A stretch of 64,000 nt of DNA from Chitinophaga pendula (GTDB lineage Bacteria; Bacteroidota; Bacteroidia; Chitinophagales; Chitinophagaceae), in the NCBI RefSeq assembly GCF_020386615.1, contig NZ_CP077769.1, positions 6,063,501 to 6,127,500 on the forward strand. Reading direction: 5' to 3'. Numbering within the stretch: the stretch's first letter is position 1; each line of letters opens with the position of its first letter. Below, in pieces: positions 51,555-59,866 of this stretch. The notes below the pieces were generated by a model. The model was not told the DNA's origin. It ran no database searches and saw nothing but the letters and a program-made list of their open reading frames with translations. A program made the translations under genes and the position numbers.

Positions 51555-51623
51555 CATTGTATAAGCAAGGCATATAGTTGCATATACAATGCTTATACAA
51601 CGCTTATACAACCTATATGCAAC
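51555..51623. repeat. Cluster of interleaved inverted and direct repeats
   Basis: TTGTATAAGC at 51557-51566 is complementary to two tandem copies of GCTTATACAA (51591-51600 and 51602-51611). GTTGCATATA (51577-51586) is complementary to TATATGCAAC (51614-51623). The two pairs interleave, so only one hairpin set can form at a time, as in a switch or a pseudoknot. Confidence 0.7.
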
Positions 51624-51695
51624 AAGTATGCAAGATGCTCATTTACAAACAATTACCCTTCCACCATCAACTTATCCAGCAGCCCGTTACCACCA

Positions 51696-51725
51696 ACAAA
51701 AAAGGCCAGCCACCGGCCAGCCTTT
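51696..51725 (-). terminator. Terminator of the MBL-rhodanese gene
   Basis: AAGGC-tg-GCC and GGC-tg-GCCTT pair around GGT on the minus strand with two mismatches, followed by TTTTTTT. Confidence 0.75.
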
Positions 51726-51746
51726 TCAAGTATCATTACAAAAGGA

Positions 51747-53150
51747 TTAATTCAACACGTTCTTCTCCTTCTCTACCTTCAACCCTTTCTCCTCTTTCAT
51801 TTTGTTAAATCCACCTTCCACATTCCGCAGATTGTGGATACCTTCCCGCTTCAACATCGAACAGGCAATCACACTACGGTAACCTCCCTGGCAATGCACG
51901 TACAGGTTGTGATTATCATCAAAGTCGCCCAGATTACCCGGATCAGTCATATCACTCAGCGTTAGGTTGATCGCACCCTTAATATGCCCGTCCGCATATT
52001 CCGCAGGCTTGCGCACGTCTACTATAACTAGATGCTCATCATGCGGTATATCCATCGCCAACTCATCCGGCTCCACAGAGATGATCAGATCCCGGTTCTC
52101 ACCGGCAGCAATCCACGCTTCATATCCACCTTCCAGGTACCCTACCACCTTGTCAAAACCTACCCGCGCCAACCGCACTACCGTCTCTTCTTCCTGACCT
52201 GGCTCCGTTACCAATACCATCTCCTGATCAAATGGCAACAAACTACCCGCCCATTCCGCAAAACGGCCCTCCAAGCCAATACTGATAGAACCAGGCACAA
52301 ATCCTTCCGTAAACGTCGCCGCCTTACGCGTATCCAGTATCAAAGCACCACCCTTCACCACCTGCTTGAAATCAGCTACCGCTAACGGACGCATACTCTT
52401 CTCCATGATCGCAGTCAACGCATCATAACCTTCCTTGTTGATCTTCGCATTGATCGGGAAATAAGAAGGAGGCGTTACCAGCCCATCCGTCACTTCCGCC
52501 ACAAATTGTGCCTTGTCCGTCGCCAGCAACGCATAATTGCCGCGCTTCTCGTCTCCGATAGTACTAAACGTCTCCGGTCCTAGGTTCTTACCACACGCAG
52601 AACCAGGGCCGTGCGCAGGATACACCGTCACATGATCCGGCAACGTCTTGATCTTGTTATTCAACGAATCAAACAAATGACCAGCCAACTCTTCCTTCGT
52701 CAGATTACCACTGAACAAATCCGGACGACCCACATCCCCGACAAACAACGTATCCCCGGTAAACACACTGTGCGGACGACCCGCCTCGTCATACAACAGG
52801 TAACAAGACGATTCCAGCGTATGACCCGGCGTATGCAATACCTCCAGCGTCAATTGCCCGATCTGAAACCGCTCCCCGTCCTTCGCCTGGTAAATAGGAA
52901 AATTAGTAATCGCTCCCGGTCCATATACTATAGGCGCTTGAGTCGCCGCAGCCAGATCCAAATGCCCCGATACAAAATCTGCGTGAAAATGTGTTTCAAA
53001 AATGTACTTGATCTCCGCATTCCGCTCCTTCGCCAACGCCAGATACTCATCTATATCCCTCAATGGATCTATTACCACAGCTACCCCTTCCGATTCAATA
53101 AAGTATGCAGCTTCTGATAAACAACTTGTATATAATTGTTTTACGAACAT
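51747..53150 (-). CDS. MBL-fold hydrolase with two rhodanese domains (persulfide dioxygenase-like)
   Basis: A 467-residue protein. N-terminal metallo-beta-lactamase domain (about 1-250) with ligands in FETHFHADFVSGH (His54, His56, Asp58, His63), as in ETHE1-like enzymes; the usual second His of HxHxDH is Phe. Two rhodanese domains follow: the first (about 255-360) has no catalytic Cys, and the second (about 365-455) has Cys420 in YVHCQGGYRSV. The first therefore looks structural. A role in persulfide or sulfide oxidation is inferred. A -7 box lies 17 bp upstream of the ATG. An ArsR gene lies just upstream in the same direction. Confidence 0.9.
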   Translation of the reverse strand: MFVKQLYTSCLSEAAYFIESEGVAVVIDPLRDIDEYLALAKERNAEIKYIFETHFHADFVSGHLDLAAATQAPIVYGPGAITNFPIYQAKDGERFQIGQLTLEVLHTPGHTLESSCYLLYDEAGRPHSVFTGDTLFVGDVGRPDLFSGNLTKEELAGHLFDSLNNKIKTLPDHVTVYPAHGPGSACGKNLGPETFSTIGDEKRGNYALLATDKAQFVAEVTDGLVTPPSYFPINAKINKEGYDALTAIMEKSMRPLAVADFKQVVKGGALILDTRKAATFTEGFVPGSISIGLEGRFAEWAGSLLPFDQEMVLVTEPGQEEETVVRLARVGFDKVVGYLEGGYEAWIAAGENRDLIISVEPDELAMDIPHDEHLVIVDVRKPAEYADGHIKGAINLTLSDMTDPGNLGDFDDNHNLYVHCQGGYRSVIACSMLKREGIHNLRNVEGGFNKMKEEKGLKVEKEKNVLN

Positions 53151-53166
53151 TGGTTTTTGATTTTCA

Positions 53167-53174
53167 CAAAAATA
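53167..53174 (-). promoter_or_regulatory. -7 box of the MBL-rhodanese gene
   Basis: Minus-strand TATTTTTG, exact match, 16 bp from the ATG. Confidence 0.5.
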
Positions 53175-53329
53175 CGAAATTCCCCCGGCGCCCCTCCTAT
53201 GATTGCTATCAGGATTATCTATACCGCTATAAACATTCCATGATTACTATCATACATCCGCGTTTCTGTCATCGTACATATCACCGCACGAATACCACGA
53301 AAACGGGCATCTATATACGTTACAAAATA

Positions 53330-53357
53330 AAAAAAGTAGCCATATGGCTACTTTTTT
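53330..53357. terminator. Perfect 28-bp palindromic terminator
   Basis: A 28-bp palindrome centred on CATATG (stem GTAGCC/GGCTAC with A6 and T6 flanks) ends the ArsR gene and separates it from the MBL-rhodanese gene. It would act in both directions. Confidence 0.9.
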
Positions 53358-53395
53358 GATATAGTTTGGAATGGTTTAATATTTCCGAAGAAAAA

Positions 53396-53755
53396 TTATC
53401 CCACCAGTTCTTCCACAAATTTGGCAACTTCAGCAATACGCTGCTTGTTAATCGTATAGTGGATAAACTTACCATCTCTCTCTGTAATTACAATGCCTGC
53501 TCGTCTCAAAATAGCCAAATGCTGAGAAGCAACTGACTGCTCCAAACGAAGCTTCACATATATCTCAGTCACAGTCATCTTTTTATGATCTTCCAGCAGC
53601 TTGATCATTTGCTGGCGCAGCTTATGATTGATTGCACGCAATACCATAGCAGCCTTTTTTACAGCAATGTAATCCAATTTGATCTGGTCTTTTTCATTGT
53701 TACCTCTAGAAATAATAAGAGTATTAGAAGAGGTCGTTAATAATGTTTTTTCCAT
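53396..53755 (-). CDS. ArsR-family transcriptional regulator without cysteine
   Basis: A 119-residue winged-helix repressor-type protein. Helices 3-5 with the recognition helix in TVTEIYVKLRLEQSVASQHLAILRRAGIVITERDGKFIHYTIN. It contains no Cys at all, and no typical His/Asp metal site, so it is unlikely to be a thiol or metal sensor as many ArsR proteins are. It is next to the MBL-rhodanese gene but separated by a terminator, so control of that gene is only possible. It has a probable promoter at 53848-53855. Confidence 0.88.
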   Translation of the reverse strand: MEKTLLTTSSNTLIISRGNNEKDQIKLDYIAVKKAAMVLRAINHKLRQQMIKLLEDHKKMTVTEIYVKLRLEQSVASQHLAILRRAGIVITERDGKFIHYTINKQRIAEVAKFVEELVG

Positions 53756-53847
53756 CGCATAATAGTTTTAAAAAATGATGAAATGAAAGGGATCAACGGA
53801 CAGTCTTCCTGGCCTTGTTAGATAACAATATCAGGTGTCGATTTACA

Positions 53848-53855
53848 CAAAATTA
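53848..53855 (-). promoter_or_regulatory. -7 box ahead of the ArsR gene
   Basis: Minus-strand TAATTTTG, exact match, about 95 bp from the ATG. Confidence 0.45.
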
Positions 53856-53969
53856 TAATATTTGTCACAATAAAAAAAATTTCTATACCTTATTTTTTCA
53901 TATATAAATGGCCTCATTTGGCAAAAAGGTATAATTTGACATTTATATGACAGACTAAACGCTCATATG

Positions 53970-54647
53970 CTACCTACGCTGCGGATGGAAAAATGGCTTC
54001 AGGTAATAAGGACTGAAATAAGCAACATCTGCATACTCCTCTCGGCTAAAAGCCGCCTCAGATAAAGGAATCATATGCTCCGCACTAATAGTGTAATCTG
54101 CAAATAAAGCATGCGCAGGCTCCCCCGATAATGTTTTCCACTTCATACTACCATCCCCGAAAAATAAAATCCGCTGTTGTGCCAACTCAGCCGCAAAAGT
54201 ATGCTCATCCAATATCAGCGCCTGCGGCGCTAATACAACTGAAATAGCAGTATCATACAATGCTGTAAATACCTCCATACGTCGCGCATCCAGCATCGGA
54301 CAATACAGATCCACTTCCGGATGCCCGGCAGCATGCATACCCTGCGCCATCAGCTGTAAAGTAGAAATAGCCAGCAACGGCTTCTCCCAGGTATAACACA
54401 ACCCCTTCGCCGTAGCCACACCTACGCGTAATCCAGTATAAGAACCAGGCCCCGCACTCACCGCAACAGCATCCAGCTCCGACGGCCGTATACCCTGCTC
54501 CGCCAATATCCGCTCCACATATACCACCATCGTAGCAGCATGATCCTGCTGCTTATCATTAACCAATGTCTGTAACACCCGCCCATCCCTGGACAGGCAT
54601 ACAGATCCCGTACTGGTAGCAGTATCAATGTTCAATATTAAAGCCAA
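53970..54647 (-). CDS. tsaB: tRNA threonylcarbamoyladenosine biosynthesis protein TsaB
   Basis: Part of the TsaBDE complex that makes t6A37 in tRNA. The 225-residue protein begins at TTG 54647, giving MALILNIDTATSTGSV, the usual Bacteroidota start; a TTG at 54689 would add 14 unrelated residues. The ASKHA fold shows DAVAVSAGPGSYTGLRVGVATAKGLCYTWEKPL. TsaB lacks catalysis and holds TsaD. It is 60 bp downstream of the 3HCDH-like gene in the same direction. Confidence 0.94.
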   Translation of the reverse strand: MALILNIDTATSTGSVCLSRDGRVLQTLVNDKQQDHAATMVVYVERILAEQGIRPSELDAVAVSAGPGSYTGLRVGVATAKGLCYTWEKPLLAISTLQLMAQGMHAAGHPEVDLYCPMLDARRMEVFTALYDTAISVVLAPQALILDEHTFAAELAQQRILFFGDGSMKWKTLSGEPAHALFADYTISAEHMIPLSEAAFSREEYADVAYFSPYYLKPFFHPQRR

Positions 54648-54707
54648 CGTTGATCGATTTAACCTTGTTTGTAATACACATGCAATCAAAAATGTCCCGC
54701 CCCAGCA

Positions 54708-55376
54708 TCATCCCCCCGCTTCAGCTGCCAGCATAGGACTTACTTCATATCTTTCATCACCGGTAGCAGACAATACCGCCGCCAGCACTTCATATACATT
54801 CCTGATCCCGATCCGCTCACACCACTCAAATGGCCCATAAGGATAATTGGTACCCAACCGCATGGAAATATCTATATCCTCCCGGCTGGCAGTACCTTCC
54901 TCCGCAGTATAATATGCTTCATTGATGATCATACACACCACCCGCGGAATCACCATCCCCACCTCATCCTGCACCAGCGTATACCGCCATCCCAATCGCT
55001 CCAGCAACTCCCGCACCACCGGCTCCTGCTCCTCATCCATCAACGATATCTCCGTCTGCGGCATATTAATGAATCCCGGCAGCCAGTTACATCCCACAAT
55101 ATTAAATCCCTGCTCAAATGCATACCGCCCCATCAAAGCCGCCAACGTACTCCGCACAATACATCCCAATACCATCACCTGCGGATACCGGGCATAAATA
55201 CCCGCCCTGCGCAAATGCTCATCCAGATCCAGGTCTATCACCAACTGGTACGCATCCAACTCCGCATCATCCTCCAGATCACGCCGCCAATGAACTCCTT
55301 CAGCCGGTAACCCCTTCTGCTGTAATTCAAGATAGCGCTGCTGCGCCCCTATCACCAGGATATTTATATTGTTCAT
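54708..55376 (-). CDS. 3-hydroxyacyl-CoA dehydrogenase-like protein, degenerate active site
   Basis: A 222-residue protein. The C-terminal half keeps the 3HCDH signature (DEVGMVIPRVVCMIINEAYYTAEEGTASREDIDISMRLGTNYPYGPFEWCERIG). The N-terminal half is a shortened Rossmann-like domain beginning INILVIGAQQRYLELQQ, with no GxGxxG. The segment that in true enzymes reads HFFNPV with the catalytic His is VGCNWLPGF, so the His is missing. It is therefore probably not a dehydrogenase; a binding or regulatory role is possible. Homologues are common in Bacteroidota, so it is not simply decaying. The start at 55376 is preferred to an earlier frame start at 55436. Confidence 0.82.
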   Translation of the reverse strand: MNNINILVIGAQQRYLELQQKGLPAEGVHWRRDLEDDAELDAYQLVIDLDLDEHLRRAGIYARYPQVMVLGCIVRSTLAALMGRYAFEQGFNIVGCNWLPGFINMPQTEISLMDEEQEPVVRELLERLGWRYTLVQDEVGMVIPRVVCMIINEAYYTAEEGTASREDIDISMRLGTNYPYGPFEWCERIGIRNVYEVLAAVLSATGDERYEVSPMLAAEAGG

Positions 55377-55501
55377 ATATACAAACCTAAGCACCCACAG
55401 CGCAAATTCCAAAATACTATTCCAAAAGCCCGCCAATTAGCCCCTCCGGTAAATAATACTTAATATGGATTTGGTACCCGTTTTTGGTATTTTTACAGCC
55501 T

Positions 55502-55882
55502 ATGGAAAAACAAGTCATCAACACCACTAAAGCCCCTGCCCCAATTGGCCCCTACAACCAGGCCGTTAAAGCAGGCAATATGCTGTTCGTATCCGGCCAG
55601 ATCGCCCTCCATCCGGAAACCAACCAGCTCGTTACTTCCGATATCATCGCCGAAACTCACCAGGTAATGCAAAACCTCAAAAGCATACTGGCAGAAGCAG
55701 GCATGGACTTCAGCGATATCCTGAAATCTACCATCTTCATCACCGATATGCAAACATTCTCCGATATCAACGAAGTATATGGTAAATACTTCAGCGGTTA
55801 CTTCCCCGCACGCGAAACCGTACAGGTAGCAGCACTGCCCCGTGGAGTAAACGTAGAAATATCCGTGATCGCAGCTAAATAA
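55502..55882 (+). CDS. ridA: RidA family 2-iminobutanoate/2-iminopropanoate deaminase
   Basis: Hydrolyses reactive enamine/imine intermediates from PLP enzymes. A 126-residue trimeric RidA: start MEKQVINTTKAPAPIGPYNQAV, GQIALHPETNQLV, the conserved Arg in FPARETVQVAALPRGVNVEISVIA. The ATG at 55502 is correct; six extra residues from 55484 are not. It is divergent from the 3HCDH-like gene and ends with a 17-bp perfect hairpin. Confidence 0.96.
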   Translation: MEKQVINTTKAPAPIGPYNQAVKAGNMLFVSGQIALHPETNQLVTSDIIAETHQVMQNLKSILAEAGMDFSDILKSTIFITDMQTFSDINEVYGKYFSGYFPARETVQVAALPRGVNVEISVIAAK

Positions 55883-55894
55883 TTCTTACAGCAT

Positions 55895-55933
55895 AAAAGA
55901 AAAGGAGGAACGATAGGTTCCTCCTTTTCTTTT
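55895..55933 (+). terminator. Terminator of ridA with a 17-bp perfect stem
   Basis: Positions 55895-55911 and 55917-55933 are exact complements, AAAAGAAAAGGAGG and onward, with loop GATAG; the right arm ends in TTTTCTTTT. Confidence 0.88.
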
Positions 55934-55976
55934 ACAGCGCATGGACAATTCTTTTATAGCGCTTGGCCACCTTATA

Positions 55977-57647
55977 CTATTTACCAAACAACTGCTGCGC
56001 CAGTCGGGCATCATGCCCATACACATCTTCCCGGAAATTCAAATGCCCCTTACTATCCACAAAAGCTGTAAAATATCCGATAAACACCGGCACCTGGTTC
56101 TTCAACGTCACAAATTGCTCCTTTCCGGCATTCATCGCCGTCTCGATCCGCGCAGGCGTCCACGCAGAATCCTTCCGCAACAACCAATCCGCCAGCTTAG
56201 CAGGCTCCGCTACCCGTATACAACCATGACTGAAAGAACGTTTCGTCTCCCCGAATAATCCCCGGCTGGGCGTATCATGCAGGTAAATATTGTACTCATT
56301 CGGAAACAGGAACTTCACCTTACCCAACGCATTCCGGTTACCGGGCTTCTGCCGTACGATATAAGGGAAATTACCCCCACTGTATTTACCCCAGCTGATA
56401 GCAGACGCCGGAATCACCTTCCCGCTCGATCCTACCACCTCCATATTCTGCCTCGCCAGATAACCCGGATTCCGCTTCGCCGCCGGCAACACCTCATGCG
56501 CCAGTATCCCCGGAGGCACATTCCAGTAGGGACTGAACACCACAAATCGCATGTTCTTACTGAATATCACCGTATTCGTGCCCGGCCTACCCACCACCAC
56601 ATTACAACTCCAGTCCAGCTTCCCTTCCTGGTATACATGTAGCTTGAACTCAGGAATGTTCACCAGCAGATAATCACTCGCAGGCTCTATCGGCACCCAA
56701 CGCAGCCGCTCCATATTCACCAGCAACTGCCGGATACGCTGCTGCAACGGTATATTCAACGCATCCAACACCCCCTGCCGGATCAATCCATCCTCCTTCA
56801 ACCCCATCCGCTGCTCAAAGATCCGGATAGCCGAATCCAACATCGGCGTAAACACCCGCCCACTATCTATCACCGGCAAATCACCCAATGCATGCAACCT
56901 CGTCTTCACCGCCGCGATCAATTGCGCAGAATCCCCCTTTTTATAGCTTTTAACCGCTATTTTCAGCGAATCCCAGGCCCCCTTAGCCTCCAATGCTCCC
57001 ATCCGTCGCAAAGCGTCTCTCAGCAGCTTATATTGCTTATTTACCGGCTCACCTTCCTCAAAGGCAGTAGCAGGCCGCTTCAACATCGAATCCAATACAC
57101 TCTCCATATCCAGCTTCTTCCGCGGAATAAACCATTCCAAGTCCTTCGCCGAATCCGCCGTCATACCGCCCCACACCTTATTACCATACAGGAAGAACTG
57201 CGCCGTCAGCATCAACTCTATCTTCGACATATTCACATCTCCCGGATGCAACTTACCGCCTTCCACTACTAACGTATCATACAACTGCTGTATAGGCTTA
57301 CCCACCCGGCTGCTGTCATTCACTAAGTAAGCAGGATCATTTTTCATCAGGTTGATGAAGTTACCCGCCTGCTCCGTCAGCAGCCCATCATTGCTGATCC
57401 AGGCATAGTGGTAATCCCGCTTCTGATAAAAACGCTGGATATACTCCCGGTAAGACTGATACTCAGGATGCGATTGCAGAAAATGCCCCACCTGGCTGGA
57501 ATCCAATGCCAGGTCTATATACTCCTGCCGGGTATAATGGGTCGTATCCCTGACCTTAGGCTGTTTTGTACCCTTCCCCGAACGGCCGCAGGACGCAGCC
57601 ACTAATAATAATAAAATAAGCCATCCGGCATAATAACGTATAGGCAT
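55977..57647 (-). CDS. L,D-transpeptidase lipoprotein (YcbB/LdtD type)
   Basis: Makes 3-3 cross-links in peptidoglycan. A 556-residue lipoprotein: signal MPIRYYAGWLILLLLVAASC (acylated Cys20), a scaffold domain, a peptidoglycan-binding domain (AVKTRLHALGDLP, AIRIFEQRMGLKEDGLIRQG), and the YkuD catalytic domain with SFSHGCIRVAEP holding Cys476 and His. Length agrees with YcbB (about 600). The start at 57647 is chosen because only this ATG begins a lipoprotein signal; the open frame extends upstream to 57869 without one. The -7 box at 57788-57795 predicts a long leader. Confidence 0.92.
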   Translation of the reverse strand: MPIRYYAGWLILLLLVAASCGRSGKGTKQPKVRDTTHYTRQEYIDLALDSSQVGHFLQSHPEYQSYREYIQRFYQKRDYHYAWISNDGLLTEQAGNFINLMKNDPAYLVNDSSRVGKPIQQLYDTLVVEGGKLHPGDVNMSKIELMLTAQFFLYGNKVWGGMTADSAKDLEWFIPRKKLDMESVLDSMLKRPATAFEEGEPVNKQYKLLRDALRRMGALEAKGAWDSLKIAVKSYKKGDSAQLIAAVKTRLHALGDLPVIDSGRVFTPMLDSAIRIFEQRMGLKEDGLIRQGVLDALNIPLQQRIRQLLVNMERLRWVPIEPASDYLLVNIPEFKLHVYQEGKLDWSCNVVVGRPGTNTVIFSKNMRFVVFSPYWNVPPGILAHEVLPAAKRNPGYLARQNMEVVGSSGKVIPASAISWGKYSGGNFPYIVRQKPGNRNALGKVKFLFPNEYNIYLHDTPSRGLFGETKRSFSHGCIRVAEPAKLADWLLRKDSAWTPARIETAMNAGKEQFVTLKNQVPVFIGYFTAFVDSKGHLNFREDVYGHDARLAQQLFGK

Positions 57648-57787
57648 AACTGTATTGGATTGCTGTTGATTGGTGTTAATGTTGCGGTCATTCGCCCTGA
57701 TAAAAACAAATAAGCCCCGCCAATGTTCTTGTTTCCTTCGTGATTTCTTGATGATCGCTAGGCTATAGCACATGTAAAATGATCGTA

Positions 57788-57795
57788 CAAATATA
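57788..57795 (-). promoter_or_regulatory. -7 box ahead of the L,D-transpeptidase gene
   Basis: Minus-strand TATATTTG, exact match; would give a leader of about 135 nt to the chosen start. Confidence 0.45.
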
Positions 57796-57836
57796 GGCAG
57801 GTCCCCTCCAATCCCCTCGCACCTCTTCCTGAAACA

Positions 57837-57866
57837 AATAAGGAGGTCGCTGTGGACCTCCTTATT
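57837..57866 (-). terminator. Terminator of rng
   Basis: AATAAGGAGGTC and GACCTCCTTATT form a 12-bp stem around GCTGTG, directly after the rng stop codon. T-run short. Confidence 0.8.
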
Positions 57867-57868
57867 CA

Positions 57869-59419
57869 CTATAATTTAATTTCTTCGTCACTGTCGTCAA
57901 AAAAATGATATTCTGTAAGGTGATAATTACTGTCAGCCTTCACCTTGATCCATTTCCTGAACTGGAAATACCATTTCCACTGCTTGGAAGTCAGGAACCC
58001 TTTGGTCAGGTAGGCATGCAGAATAGGATGCACATGTATCGTCAATCCCTTATGCTGATGATTCAACAGGTATAACAAGTTCTTCTCGACATCGTCCACT
58101 ATTAATACAGAAGCGCCGATCTTACCAGTGCCCTTGCAAGCCGGACAATCTTCCGCTACAGAGATCGTAACCTCCGGCTTCACACGCTGCCGCGTGATCT
58201 GCATCAATCCGAATTTGGAAATAGGAAGTATCGTGTGTTTAGCCCGGTCCTGTGCCATAAATTTCTCCATGGCCTCATACACCACCTTCTTGTTCTCGGG
58301 CAACTTCATATCTATGAAGTCGATGATGATAATACCACCCAGATCACGGAGTCTCAACTGACGGGCTATTTCTGCCGCCGCCTCCAGATTGGAGGCCAGG
58401 GCATTCTGCTCCTGGTTATTGCTGGAGCTCTTATAACCACTGTTCACATCGATCACATGCAACGCCTCCGTCGCCTCAATGATCAGATATACCCCGCTAT
58501 CCAGGTTAACCGTCTTCCCAAAGGAAGCCTTCACCTGCCGCGTAATACCAAAATGATCAAATATCGGGGCGCCATTATGGTAATAAGTGACTATATCCTG
58601 CTTCTCCGGAGCGATCTTCTGTATGTAAGCCCGGGTATCAGTATAGATGTTCTTATCGTTGATGACGATCTTGTTAAAACTCTCGTTGAGCAGGTCCCGC
58701 AGTATACTGGTCGTTTTAGCCTGCTCACTGAGTATCTTCTGGGGAGGTTGCGCACCGCGAAGATTAGCCTGGATATTCTTCCAGGTCTCTACCAATGTGG
58801 TCAGATCCTCATGTAGTTCCGCTGTCTTCTTACCTTCGGCCGCTGTGCGTACGATCACACCAAAATTAGGCGCCTTGATAGCCTCCACTATTTTCTGTAA
58901 CCGCTTTCTTTCTTCAGAAGAATGTATCTTTTTAGATACCGCAACAATGTCGTTAAAGGGTGTTAACACTATAAATCTTCCAGGGAGAGAGATTTCACAA
59001 CTAAGCCGGGGACCTTTTGAAGAGATGGGTTCCTTGAGTATCTGTACCAGTATATTGGGTTTTCCCCCCAGTACATCCGTAATTTTTCCTGTCTTTACGA
59101 TCTCTGGTTCATTTTTGAACTTCGTAAAGTCAAAGCCCTCTGGGGTCTTATCGCTAATAGCTTGCTGGGTAAACTTAAGTATGGAACGGATATATGGACT
59201 AAGGTCCGTATAATGAAGAAAAGCATCCTTTTCAAACCCCACATCGACAAAAGCAGCATTCAGGCCGGGAATCAGTTTTTTTACCCGTCCCATATACAGA
59301 TCGCCAACCGCAAAGTTAGGATTGCCACTCTCGTGGTGCAGTTCCACCAATTTTTTATCTTCCAGCAACGCTATTTCCACACCTGTGGGAGCCGCATTTA
59401 TAATAAGTTCCTTGTTCAA
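57869..59419 (-). CDS. rng: Ribonuclease G
   Basis: A 516-residue endoribonuclease for 16S rRNA 5'-end maturation and mRNA decay. The S1 RNA-binding domain (about 35-125: LYMGRVKKLIPGLNAAFVDVGFEKDAFLHYTDL), the DNase I-like catalytic part with its magnesium ligands in VIDVNSG and IIIIDFIDM, and the Zn-link CPACKGTGKIG are present. There is no long C-terminal RNase E scaffold. The 5' gap to the next gene (59420-59734) has a hairpin. Part of the HU-TPR-31 aa-rng run of minus-strand genes. Confidence 0.95.
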   Translation of the reverse strand: MNKELIINAAPTGVEIALLEDKKLVELHHESGNPNFAVGDLYMGRVKKLIPGLNAAFVDVGFEKDAFLHYTDLSPYIRSILKFTQQAISDKTPEGFDFTKFKNEPEIVKTGKITDVLGGKPNILVQILKEPISSKGPRLSCEISLPGRFIVLTPFNDIVAVSKKIHSSEERKRLQKIVEAIKAPNFGVIVRTAAEGKKTAELHEDLTTLVETWKNIQANLRGAQPPQKILSEQAKTTSILRDLLNESFNKIVINDKNIYTDTRAYIQKIAPEKQDIVTYYHNGAPIFDHFGITRQVKASFGKTVNLDSGVYLIIEATEALHVIDVNSGYKSSSNNQEQNALASNLEAAAEIARQLRLRDLGGIIIIDFIDMKLPENKKVVYEAMEKFMAQDRAKHTILPISKFGLMQITRQRVKPEVTISVAEDCPACKGTGKIGASVLIVDDVEKNLLYLLNHQHKGLTIHVHPILHAYLTKGFLTSKQWKWYFQFRKWIKVKADSNYHLTEYHFFDDSDEEIKL

Positions 59420-59734
59420 GCGTCCGAAATTTTTACCATTAAAACTTCACCTTCGGGTTATGCATGGCCGCTTAATAACAGCTTATTGCATACCAATGTT
59501 AGCCAACATTAAAGTTAGCATATTCTTCACAGTACGTGATGATGGATTGCTTAAGGGTCTAGCGATCTGCAGGCAGTATCCGGAAATTCTTTAGCGGGAT
59601 ATTATGGAACAACCTGCATGACCTTGGCAATTTAGTAATATTCGCCAAAATCATGCAGGATATATCAAAATTTTTGTCCAATCCCCGCGGTAGAAAAATA
59701 CCTGGTAAGTGTAAATGGCGGGAAACAGGAGTGA
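59420..59734. other. 315-bp gap with a hairpin, between rng and the 31-residue gene
   Basis: Contains a 9-bp inverted repeat, CCTGCATGA at 59613-59621 and TCATGCAGG at 59651-59659, with an inner GGC/GCC. It could be part of the rng leader, as RNase E/G genes in other phyla autoregulate through 5' hairpins, or a weak terminator. No gene recognised. Confidence 0.5.
59613..59659. repeat. Inverted repeat in the rng upstream region
   Basis: CCTGCATGA and TCATGCAGG, exact 9-bp complements with a 29-nt loop carrying GGC/GCC. No T run. Confidence 0.6.
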
Positions 59735-59830
59735 CTATTTCTTATTCTTCTTATGCCGGTTCTTTCTCAGCCTCTTTTTACGTTTGTGGGTAGCTATCTT
59801 ATGTCTTTTTCTTTTCTTACCGCAAGGCAT
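59735..59830 (-). CDS. AURKAIP1/COX24 (mS38-like) small basic protein, 31 residues
   Basis: A gene of only 32 codons. The protein starts MPCGKKRKRHKIATHKRKKR and ends in further Lys/Arg/Asn/His residues; almost half are Lys or Arg. This pattern is the AURKAIP1/COX24 family, homologous to mitochondrial mS38 and proposed to be part of the small ribosomal subunit in Bacteroidota. ATG at 59830, TAG at 59735. It lies between rng and the TPR gene in the same direction, 36 bp downstream of the TPR gene. Confidence 0.85.
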   Translation of the reverse strand: MPCGKKRKRHKIATHKRKKRLRKNRHKKNKK

Positions 59831-59866
59831 ACGCTAATAAGTTTAAAATGTTTGAAAAATGAAATA

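Larger units (their letters stand above)
51251..51746. other. 496-bp gap with a small palindromic repeat cluster
   Basis: No gene supported; a 76-codon frame at 51578-51808 runs through the terminator and is unlikely. A cluster of short direct and inverted repeats lies at 51555-51623, and the terminator of the MBL-rhodanese gene at 51696-51725. Confidence 0.55.

Noticed and set aside
51541..51625. CRISPR-like repeats
   Set aside because: Repeats are 10 bp, irregularly spaced and inverted; no cas genes are near.
51578..51808. 76-codon plus-strand frame
   Set aside because: It reads across the repeat cluster, a terminator and the end of an opposite gene.
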